NCBI GenBank assembly: GCA_922989275.2
Contig: OV277872.1
Coordinates: forward strand, 27,172,119 to 27,236,118
DNA from: Gari tellinella
Taxonomy: Eukaryota > Mollusca > Bivalvia > Cardiida > Psammobiidae
Reading direction: 5' to 3'
Length of the DNA stretch: 64,000 nt
Shown piece after piece: positions 55,240 to 64,000 of this stretch. Numbering within the stretch: position 1 is the stretch's first letter; each line of letters opens with the position of its first letter. Below the pieces are notes generated by a model, which was given only the letters and a program-made list of their open reading frames with translations, was not told the DNA's origin and did no database searches. The position numbers and the translations under genes were made by a program.

Positions 55240-55460
55240 ACGTGACCCTAGCTGCTGGTACTTAGTCCAACACTGACCAAAAAGAAAAAAATATCTAGGC
55301 CACAGAGGTCAAGGTTAAAGGTCAATGTTAGTAATTTACTATTGTAACTAGTTTTACTCGTTGAAGTGCACATAGTCCAAAATTGACCTATAAAACGCAA
55401 AACAATTTACAAAAGTCACAGAGGTCAAGGGCAAAGGTCAAGGTTATCAAACTGAAATGC
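55240..55460. repeat. Degenerate duplicated block
   Basis: Two decayed about 115-bp copies of TAGTCCAA...TTGACC ... CACAGAGGTCAAGG. Nothing coding. Confidence 0.5.
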
Positions 55461-55992
55461 AACATGCTACTCACATTAAGGCGTTTCTATGTTTTAAGTT
55501 TCATTGATATAATACTTAAACTTTCAAGGAATTTACCCGGTATTCGATGCCGGGGTATAGTATAAAAGGCCCAATTTCGTGGAAATGAGTAAAAAATGGT
55601 GGGTGGGGTAAACCGGAAATATATCAAAATGCTCAAGGGTGCCAAGGTGGCACCCAGTCAATTCTGAATGACAATGCTTTGAACTATCAATATCAATCAA
55701 GAAAAAAACGCCATTTCTAGGTGGACCTCCAAATCCTCATTTCTCTGCCGGACTACTACAACCGGTACAGACTCAGAACAGCTGTTCCATTGAATATCCA
55801 GCATCTCAAGTTTCCAAACGATGTCTGTCCCGTATTGGGAGTGGCAAACAGCTTGAAGCCTGGTCAGACTCAGGGAAACCTTACATCTGATCTGGATCAA
55901 AACTGAGTGCAGTGGAATAGTAATTTAGCATACACGCGTTTATTTGGAAAGAATAATGACATCTTCACTGTACACCAATGTAGTCGGGGTCT

Positions 55993-56235
55993 GGGGCCCG
56001 TTTCATAAAACTTTGTACGACCAAAACGGTCGTAAGTCAAAACTTTAAAATACATTTATTTTCTTATTTCTCTATCTAATCCTGTCTTGTGACATCTCTT
56101 TGGAATCGTCTTTTCAAGACGATTCCAAAGAGATGCCACAAGAAAGGTTTAGATGGGAAAATAGATAATCATTTAGACTTTTATAATCTGACTTACGACA
56201 ACATTTGTCGTACGAATTTTTATGAAACGGGCCCC
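55993..56235. mobile_element. FB-1 foldback
   Basis: GGGGCCCGTTTCATAAAAC to TTTATGAAACGGGCCCC, 243 bp, inner hairpin GGAATCGTCTTTTCAAGACG. Confidence 0.82.
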
Positions 56236-56254
56236 TGATCTTGATGAAACTGTA

Positions 56255-56760
56255 CACAGTAAAACGTCTCTATTACAACCTCATAAAAGATGGCTACTTG
56301 GTCGTACAGTACTAAAACTTATTAAATTAACATTTTTTGCGATTCGCTTGCAATTCGATGGCAATTCGCTTGCAATTCGATGGCAATTCGCTCGTGAATA
56401 TTTTCCAACGCAATTAACGCGTTATGTTTGCCTGAATTGTGTATCTCACCAATATTCACAAATATGCCTTCGTTAATGTTTTTTTATTCCATTTTTGTCA
56501 CAACCGCTTCGGAAAAATCGCGTGAAACGACTCAAGCACACGATTTGCTTTTTGAAGCGCCCGATTCGATGGCGATTCGATGGCAATTCGATGGCAATTC
56601 GCTTGCGATTATCAATTTAATTTAATAAGGTTCAGTACTGTATAAATACAGGTGACAGCTTAAAGCAAGGTGACTGTAAAACAGAAAGCTCCTTAAAATA
56701 ATTTTAAAATGTTCTACTAAGGATCCAAACTGTTTTTGCAAATTACCATTGTACTCGGGG
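56255..56760. mobile_element. TA-3 remnant interrupted by another TA element
   Basis: CAGTAAAACGTCTCTATTAC opens at about 56257; the HP2-variant arm follows at 56655-56715. The gap holds the element at 56305-56642. The far end switches to TTAA-2-like text. Confidence 0.6.
56305..56642. mobile_element. Inverted-repeat element with a simple internal repeat
   Basis: Starts TACAGTACTAAAACTTATTA and ends TAAGGTTCAGTACTGTA. The interior is built of CAATTCGATGG/CAATTCGCTTG units on both sides. No ORF. Confidence 0.7.
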
Positions 56761-56799
56761 TGAGGCAATGCAGGGAGTTAAATGCATGGTCTTCTTCTC

Positions 56800-57290
56800 A
56801 GGGTCCAAACCGATTAACACACTCATATAATATATATGAATAGATATAAAGAAATATGATGAAAATAGTATTGCAATTCAAAAATTCAACAAAATCCCTA
56901 AATCTAAATTAAGCAGAGGGTAAATAAAGTAAATAAACTTCTTGTTAGTTTGTGATACTTTGAAGTCCTTAGTTTTATTTATAAATAATGTCTGTTTATA
57001 ATATAATATATACTACTGAATGCTAAATGACACATATTTCATACTTTTCTCCTGCTAATTGTATTTCCTGATCTTGTACTTTAGATTTATTCATTGATAG
57101 TCATGTACAAAATAATATGTTATATGGTTATGAACAATGTATACGTTTAGTGCCAATAAAAATCGAATTGAATTGAATTAAATTGGTAAAATCGTTTGGA
57201 ATTTACTGTCTGCAGTCAACGACTGGGATATGAACCAGTATTCCTTAAATTTGCATGCTGGTGACAGATATTCAGTTCATATTTTCTACA
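56800..57290. other. AT-rich stretch with nothing recognised
   Basis: A GAATTGAATTAAATT end near 57165-57185 could be a LINE or SINE tail, without further support. Confidence 0.35.
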
Positions 57291-57294
57291 GCTT

Positions 57295-57513
57295 AACTAC
57301 TTCATTGCCAAATTAATCGTGAGGTTTTTACCCCTGCATCGCCTTATTGTCGTCTGCTTCAATATTGTTGTCTGCATTATTGATTAAAAGTTAGATTTAA
57401 GGAAGTGTGATTGAAGAAATATAGATACGAGTGTCGAACAGTATGGATCCTGATCAGACGTCATTCTGTTTGCAAGGTCGCCTTTGGGCGCCACCGACAG
57501 TGAAATAGTTAAT
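57295..57513. mobile_element. TTAA-2 element with half HP1
   Basis: HP1 reduced to GGATCCTGATCAGACGTC (about 57445). Right end GACAGTGAAATAGTTAA. Confidence 0.65.
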
Positions 57514-58170
57514 TAAACAAAATACTGTAACGTACGTGGTACGTTGGTATATGCAAATGAGGCTTCCCAAACCGTTGTGTGTTGGGAAGTGAGTTAATTA
57601 TATAGCGCAACAAACATCTCTTGGTGTGAGCTTAAGCTTTGCACCGACGGGGTTTGTTGTTGCTGGGTCACTCGGTTTGCACGTTACAATACCACTGCGG
57701 AACAAAGTTAATTGTCATCGTTTCAAGGGCGTATAAACTATATTTCAACTTTCAACTTTTAACAATGTGTCTGACGAACCATACTCCAATGTAACACTGG
57801 TAGTACAAGATTATTTTAATTCGTTCATAATCGGATGAACAATTTTCAATTGCAGACTCAACTATTGTAAGGCTGGAGCCTTGGTAGGTTCATGATAGCA
57901 TATTTTCCCCGGGTTTGAATTCCGAGAATTGTTATCTATTGGAATTTGTTAGCCGCCAAATCGGACAAAGTTTGAAGACAATAGATTTGTACAGAGCGAG
58001 ACAAAAGAGAGAAGCACAGAGAAAGGATGGGGACAAAGAAGAGACGAGAGATGGGCAGACAGACAGAGAGAAAGATGGAGAGAGACAGAGAGAGAAGGTC
58101 TTACAACGAGAACAATATTTTTTTTACAAACCAGGCGCAGCATCTGATCAGAATCAAACTGATTGACACT
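57514..58170. other. Unrecognised stretch with purine-rich tract
   Basis: 57540-57760 is non-repetitive with ATGCAAAT and TATATAG strings. 57990-58100 is a GAGA-rich tract whose ORF is low complexity. An HP1 half lies at 58130-58170. Confidence 0.4.
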
Positions 58171-58589
58171 TAGTTCAATATTTCTTAAAGCCGCATTGTG
58201 TTTTTGAGAAACCTGCATAAAACGGTTGTTTGAATTCCCATTTAAACTACATGGGACGTGATTCTTTCACAAATACCGGCTTTATCTAAGAAATTCGCTT
58301 TTTAATTTTAATTTTTATTTTTTATGTGCAGCACAAATTAAAAAGCCTCCCTTGTGAATGGAAAGAAAGACAACTCTGTAAATACAGGGCTCCAGATAAC
58401 GGAAGTATTTCGAAAACTAAAAATCTTTATTTCTGCTTTTAAACCCAATGATGCCATACTCATTAAAATTGTCTCGAAGAGACGGTTTAATCAGTAGTAA
58501 CACCATAGCATTCGGTGCTGAAATGAGTGAGAAAATGTTGGATTAGTTCAGATTACTCCCGTTTACCTGGAACGCTGAAAATGAACCGG

Positions 58590-58801
58590 TTAACCCTTAT
58601 TCTGCTGCACAGACGTCTGCTTTGACATTGTCGTCTGCAAAATTTGTTCAGTTTAGATTTATGCCTTGTTTCAATGAAACAAACCTTAAGACGAGTGTCA
58701 AACAGTTTGGGTCCAGATGAGACGCCGCGTGATGCGGCGTCTTTCTAGATTCAAACAGTTTGTAAACTCCGTAAAGTTACGACCAGTAGGCACAGGGTTA
58801 A
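58590..58801. mobile_element. TTAA-2 element
   Basis: TTAACCCTTATTCTGC to GGCACAGGGTTAA; HP1 at 58697-58765. Confidence 0.82.
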
Positions 58802-58919
58802 TAAATCCAGTCAAAATGTGTAAATATTATTCACGGGGGGGGTGGGGGGGGGGGGTTGAACGATTAAAACATATACGGAGAATCTTTACCTTGGGCTTGC
58901 TGAAAATGACTGTTTCAGC

Positions 58920-59870
58920 CTTGTCCGTTCTCTAACTCAAACGCTTCTTTTTGGATCTTCACCAAACTTGCTACAAATGTTTATTAGTATAGAATCTAGG
59001 CCAGCCCAATAACTAGCAAAATCGCATGAGGCATGTCTGAGTTATTGCCCTTGAATAATTAAAAAATGACTGTTTCAGCATTTTCTGCTCACTAACACAA
59101 ACACTTTTTATTGGATCTTCACCAAACTTGCTGACAATGTGTATTAGTATTAAATCTAAGTCAAGAAAAAAATCTGATAAAAACTGTATGTGTTAGAAAG
59201 CAAAAAATGCTGAAACATTAATTTTTAATACTTAAAGGGCAAAAACTCAGACATGCCTTTTGCGATTTTAGTAGTATTCAAACCAAACCTTGATTTTATA
59301 TAAATAAACATTTTAAGCAAGTTTAAAAAACTGTATGTGTTAGAGTGCAAAAGTGACTGAAACAGTCATTTTTTATTAATAAACAGACAATAACTCAGAT
59401 ATACCTTATGCGATTTTAGTAGTAATCAAACTAAACCTTGATTTTATATCAATAAACATTTTCAGCAAGTTTGGTGAAGATCCAATAAAAAGTATTTGTG
59501 TTAGAGAGCAAATCTTGATGAAATTAGTCATTTTTTAATACATAAAGGGCAAAAACTCATATATGCCATATGCGATTTTAGTAATAATCAAACTAGACCT
59601 AAATGTTATATGAATAAATATTTTCAGCATGTTTAGTGAATATCCGATAAAAGCTGTTTGTTTTAGAGTGCAAAAATGACTGAAAATGTCATTTTTTATT
59701 AATTAACAGGCAATAACTCAAATACACCTTATGCGATTTTAGTAGTAATCAAACTGAACCTTGATTTTATATCAATGAACATTTTCAGCAAGTTTGTGGA
59801 AGATCGGATAAAAATTAGTTGAGTTAGAGAGCGGACAAAAAAGTGTGATAGTCTAACTGACTGATGGATG
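58920..59870. repeat. About 160-bp repeats in inverted orientation
   Basis: Two plus-oriented units (GGATCTTCACCAAACTTGCT, 58950-59160) then four minus-oriented units (AGCAAGTTTGGTGAAGATCC, 59175-59850). All carry a GCGATTTTAGTA or complement block. Ends in a GATGGATGGGCGGGCGG run. No ORF. Confidence 0.75.
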
Positions 59871-60699
59871 GGCGGGCGGAGATAGATACGGTTGCACCCT
59901 GTGAAGTTGTATTCGGCTGTATCACGTGATACTAAGCCGTGTGGAAATGTTTATGTCAGACGTTCTATTTTCGGTTTGTTATGATTTTAAATCGCCCTTT
60001 TTGGTGATTTAGGTCCGTCTTCATCATTTCATAGATCAGTTTGGCCCATAAGAATGTTCAAACATTATTATTAACCGTTATTGTATTTCAGGCATTGAGA
60101 AAAGGTCTGAAAACACAATGGGACTTTAAGTCAAAATACCTAAATTTTGAATTTCAGAAATAAAAACAGACGCTGGTGACGTCACTGCAGTGAAGGAGTT
60201 AGTTAAAAGTCATATCGGTACCCTTTTATCAGCTAAACAGTAGGACAAGAGCTGTTCTATCTACTGTCTCTCAGTTTTAAATATACCGGTATTGTTAATG
60301 AAATTTTCTGAAATTTCATGGCATGCCTTTTGCGTTAGTTTCCGTTAAAACAGGAAATCAAATACAATTTCTGCACTGTTGCTACCGTTTTCTGTATGTA
60401 TACACGTCGCGTAATGCGGCGGTTGATCTAGATCAAAGATGTTTGCCACTCATATTAATATTTTCTCAAGTTCAAGAAAGATCAAAATCAGTATATACAT
60501 GTATATAATTTTAGGGTTAAGCATCTGAAGACACGTGCTTTAGAGTGTCCTTTATCGCCAAAATCGGTTTTACTCTCGGTCAACACCGTTTGCCAATTTC
60601 AGTTGAGTCGCATTTAGCAGAGTTAGTGTTGTATGCATCTATCAATAATTCAATACCCTTCTCATATGGCAATGTCATAAATGTCTCTTTCCTCCCAGA

Positions 60700-60931
60700 A
60701 TGTTTAAATGGACAATTCCAGTTTCCATTTAAGTCTAGTTCATTTCTGACTTTTAAGGGTTGTTTTTGTCAATGTTTGGCATTATGACAAACAGTGAAGA
60801 CCCTGATCAGAGGGCTCCTTTATGAGCCCTCTGATCTGGGTCTTCACTGTTTGCATAGGACAAGTGTATTTTCACATGTTTACTGTTTGCAAAGGACGCC
60901 AATATGCGGGATTAGGGCTCAAAGGGTTAAC
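60700..60931. mobile_element. TTAA-3 element
   Basis: Ends GGGCTCAAAGGGTTAA. The hairpin at 60785-60857 has core CTGATCAGAGGGCTC, an HP1-like design with a different centre. A second decayed copy follows at 60935-61240. Confidence 0.7.
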
Positions 60932-61272
60932 TAGCATTTTGTTCTAGGAAGTATGGTAATAAATACAGTTCGGTCTACGATCGATCTTTTAAAATATTCA
61001 TAAACTCATTCACCCTTGAAATTTTAACGAATATATCCAATTTCCATTTAGGTCTAGTCCATTTCAGACCATTTAGGATTGATTTTAACAATATACTGAA
61101 AAATTACCAAACAGTGCAGACCACGATAAGAGGGCTCTTGCAGGAACCGGTCCCTTTGATATACATTGTCTGCATAGGGCAATTGAACATTACACTAGTA
61201 CACTGCATGTTAATGACGAATATACTCGTTGCTAGGGTTGAATGTGTTAACCCTTCTCGAGTCACAGGGCTA

Positions 61273-61518
61273 CAGTGGAGAATCTGTTATTCTTTCCCGT
61301 TTAAAAGCAAACGTACGCAAACGCAAAGCGCTAAAACGTAGAAAAGAACAACTTTTGGACAATTTTGATAATTCATGTTTATCTGAGTGGCAAACAGTTT
61401 GGAGCCTGATCAGACGCCGGGTAACCCGGCGTCTGATCAGGCTCCAAACTGTTTGCACTGCAAATAATAGTTTTAGCGTAAACGCGTTTATTGAGAAAGA
61501 ATAACGTTTTCTCCACTG
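61273..61518. mobile_element. TA-1 element
   Basis: 246 bp, TA at 61271-61272 and 61519-61520, HP1 at 61389-61460. Mixed termini as in the 9687 copy. Confidence 0.87.
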
Positions 61519-61529
61519 TACCATAAATT

Positions 61530-61825
61530 GCTAATACAAATCCTAAGATTTCCAATTTTTTGAGGCGCGATATTACGAATCGTACCTTTAACCCACTTCG
61601 CTGCAATGCTCTATAACACTAATATGATTATGCAAATAGTTTGGATCCAGATCAGACGCCGCGTAACGCGGCGTCTGATCTGGATCTAAAATGATTGACA
61701 CCCATATTAATGTTTCCTAAGTAAAACATTCCAATTTTTTTAAGTCAGAGCAGAAATTCGAAGGTCCGGAGAAATTAAGAAAAATCCGAAGATTTCGGAA
61801 AAATCCGGAGAAATGGCAGCCCTAA
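61530..61825. mobile_element. FB-4-like element carrying HP1
   Basis: The outer text (CTAAGATTTCCAA, CGAATCGTACCTTTAACCC, AAAAATCCGGAGAAATGGCAG) is FB-4, but the interior holds an HP1 hairpin (61630-61700) instead of HP2, probably from a TTAA-2 insertion. Confidence 0.65.
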
Positions 61826-61864
61826 TGTCAGATATCGCCTGCAATAATTGCCAAATGACGTTCA

Positions 61865-62130
61865 ATGCCGTTTTAAAATGATCCTTTTACCACCGAAGTC
61901 GCATATTTTAGTCGACTTTGCAAACAGTTATGGATCCAGATCATACGCCGCGAAGCGCGGCGTCTGATCAGGGTCCAAACTATTTGACACTCGTATCGAT
62001 ATTTGTTCAGTCATACTGCCTTAAATCAAACTTTGAAATGATCTTGCAGACAATAATGTTTAAGCAGACGACATATTAAAGGTGAAGGGGTAAAAATCTC
62101 ACGATTAATTTGGCGCTGTAAGTGTCAACT
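61865..62130. mobile_element. TTAA-2 element, ends decayed
   Basis: HP1 at 61922-61990 followed by the standard flank (ACACTCGTATCGATATTTG, GCAGACAATAATG, AAGGTGAAGGGGTAAAAATC). Confidence 0.65.
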
Positions 62131-62220
62131 GGAACCTAAAACCCAGTTTCTCACAGATTCGACCTTTACCTGAGGCCGAGATACAAAGTGTCTGATCTAG
62201 ACATAACTATTTTACCAATA

Positions 62221-62600
62221 CAGTGCTCTCTCTCTACAACAACACCCAATGGGAGACATATATTGTGTGTGTTGTTCAGATTGAGTTGTTATAGGGAGGG
62301 AATTTGGCTTAGATTTGCAAACAGCTTGAATCCAGATCAGAAGCCGCGTGATGCGGCGTCTGGTCTGGATTCAAACTGTTTGTCACTCGTCATTATGTTG
62401 TTGCTGTTTTTTGTTAAAGTGTCCAACATTATAACATATGACTCTGAGAAAAACAGCATACGACAGTTTTCAGCAGCCGAAAATGCAGCGTGAAAATGTT
62501 GGGCATAGTTGTCTTGTTTGGAGAAAAACAGCAAGTGTTCTTGTAGGGAGGGAATCGTTGTTTGGAGGGCCGATGTAGAGAGGGAGGGAGGTAGCAGTGT
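62221..62600. mobile_element. TA-2 element
   Basis: Starts CAGTGCTCTCTCTCTACAAC after TA; ends GTAGAGAGGGAGGGAGGTAG. HP1 at 62316-62385. Confidence 0.8.
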
Positions 62601-62621
62601 ACGAATAAGGTATCTATTGAC

Positions 62622-62873
62622 TTAACCCTTTCACTCTCAATGACGCCATAAAGCGCATTTGCATACAGTTTTGATCCTGATCAGACGCCGCGTGACGCGG
62701 CATCTGATTAGGATCAAAACTGTTTTGCCATTTATTAAAATTACGTCAGTAATACTGCTTTAAATCTAACTTTGACACGATATTGCAGACAACAATATTG
62801 TAGCAGACGACAATATGGCGATGAAGGGGCGGGGGTAAAAACCTCATGATAAATTTGATCATGAAAGGGTTTA
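62622..62873. mobile_element. TTAA-2 element
   Basis: TTAACCCTTTCACTCTCAAT to ATCATGAAAGGGTTTA; HP1 at 62665-62730. Confidence 0.8.
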
Positions 62874-62879
62874 GAAGGG

Positions 62880-63200
62880 TGTACTTCATTCTCAGTGTTG
62901 TTATACTTTCTGGTCCTTTGGAATCATTGATTTCAGCGCATTTACAGTTGAAGGTTGAATTCCGCTTAAGCCGGTGCTAGGGGGCGTGAGCACTGTTGCA
63001 CATTTCAGTATTGCTCATGAACAGACTCAATTAAACCGAGTCTTCAATTTTCAGTATTTGCTTTGTTTTCTGTGCTTTCAAAGGATCTCCTCTTATTCAG
63101 ATTTAGTACATTGTACGTGCGTGCTTGTTGGTGGCTGTCTGAGAAATAGAGGAAAATCACCTGATAACCTCACTGTTTGTATAACAGTGAAGTAACCATT
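62880..63200. other. Stretch with nothing recognised
   Basis: No repeat boundary, coding motif or RNA gene seen. Confidence 0.4.
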
Positions 63201-63203
63201 TAA

Positions 63204-63637
63204 CAGTTGAACTTCGATATCTCGAACTCGGTTAAGTCGAACATCCCCGTTTTTCAAAGTTAAAACGTGGCTTAGCCACGTTTTAACTTTGAAATACGGG
63301 GATGTTCGACTTTACCGAGCATGCAATAATGCAGTTAACCCTTTACCCAATAGCCTGTTTCTAATTTTGAAAATAGTTGACTTTTTAAAGCAGATTGAAA
63401 GTAAAGCAGAATGTGCCTTAAGGCACATTCTGCTTTACTTCCAGCCTGCTTTAAGCTAAACTCTGTTAGGCTATATAAAATATTTGTAATGGTAATCGTT
63501 CATGAGGGTATAAACTGGAACTATTTTCTTCAGCGGAGGAATAAATTAAATACGCTAAAAGTCGCTTCTATGGGGGAAAGGGTTAATGTGTCGAAATATC
63601 GGAGTGAAGCGAGTTCGAGATATCGAAGTTCGATTAA
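63204..63637. mobile_element. TA-4-like element with nested TTAA-1
   Basis: CAGTTGAACTTCGATATCTC to GATATCGAAGTTCGAT. An inner hairpin AACGTGGCTTAGCCACGTT lies at 63264-63290. TTAA-1 at 63335-63586 (TTAA both sides, full HP2) is nested inside. Confidence 0.75.
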
Positions 63638-63764
63638 ACTTTCGTTTATTTCAGTCCGCCAAATATGAATAATTCATTGGCTAATCTTCTTTTCTAAGTA
63701 AAAGGACAAATTTAAATACCAAAGACAACTACTAAAAAGGGATGTCATAAATGGGGCAACAGTT

Positions 63765-64000
63765 TAAGCGGTAGGGTTCAAAACGGACAATAGTTTTAAC
63801 GGAAGGGTCCAAAACGGACAATAGTTTTAACCGGAGGGTCTAAAACGGACAATAGTTTTAACGGAAGGGTCCAAAACGGACAATAGTTTTAACGGAAGGG
63901 TCCAAAACGGACAATACTTTTAACGGGAGGATCCAAAACGAACAATAGTTTTTATCGGAGGGTCCACTAAGGACAATAGTTTTAACCTGAGGGTAACGGA
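63765..64000. repeat. 31-bp tandem array at the window edge
   Basis: About eight units of GGTCCAAAACGGACAATAG plus TTTTAACGGAAG, running off the window. The GGTCCAAAA text echoes the 2.09-kb element's ends but no homology is claimed. Confidence 0.8.

Noticed and set aside
57915..58166. Charged 83-codon ORF
   Set aside because: Arises from a GAGA-rich tract; no domain and no conservation evidence.

Overview
The window reads as intergenic and intronic DNA of a large, transposon-rich animal genome, most likely a bivalve mollusc. The reasons are extreme AT-rich repeat load, hundreds of short hairpin-bearing inverted-repeat elements with TA or TTAA target duplications, tRNA-headed SINE-like repeats, APE-type LINEs, mollusc-style tandem-repeat elements and one host gene with long introns. 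There are no bacterial features. Species cannot be fixed from the sequence alone.

Region 1-22115 is one giant imperfect inverted repeat. The left arm (1-10671, running off the window edge) is matched in reverse complement by the right arm (13998-22115), around a 3.3 kb spacer. The arms are nearly identical where they align but carry different later insertions: a LINE, a nested TA/TTAA element and a TA-1 copy on the left; a tandem-repeat element, a hAT-like foldback and an independently placed TA-1 copy on the right. Each arm therefore supplies empty sites for the other. The spacer holds a decayed L1/Tx1-type LINE that stops exactly at the right-arm boundary.

Region 22116-26400 is dense non-coding repeat. 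Region 26417-48300 is a four-exon host gene on the minus strand. It encodes a 253-residue secreted protein with a signal peptide, a small cysteine-rich PAN/apple-like segment and a complete F5/8 type C (discoidin) domain. All three exon joins keep frame and use GT-AG borders. Its introns contain an L1/Tx1 LINE in antisense (43003-47067), a TRIM-like LTR element interrupted by a 2.09 kb inverted-repeat element (31796-34289), a tRNA-derived SINE, and two related satellites (85 bp and about 105 bp). Those satellites are tandem copies of the intron 3/exon 4 junction, so the last exon is preceded by about 22 decoy acceptors.

Region 48300-64000 is again mostly repeats, plus a decayed minus-strand coding remnant (52833-55190).

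Family names used here are local. TA-1 (ends CAGTGGAGAA, 246 bp), TA-2 (CAGTGCTCCCTCTCTAC, about 360 bp), TA-3 (CAGTAAAACCTCTCTATTAC, about 206 bp), TA-4 (CAGTCGAAACTCGATA) and TA-5 (CAGTGAAACCCCTCTAAACC) have TA duplications like Tc1/mariner. TTAA-1, TTAA-2 and TTAA-3 have TTAA duplications like piggyBac. FB-1 to FB-5 are other foldbacks. HP1 is a roughly 65-bp palindrome centred on CTGATCAGACGCC and its complement. HP2 is a palindrome centred on AAAGCAGG...CCTGCTTT. The same hairpins recur inside elements with different ends, which is the most unusual property of the window. All coordinates were read by eye and may be off by a few bases where elements are decayed.
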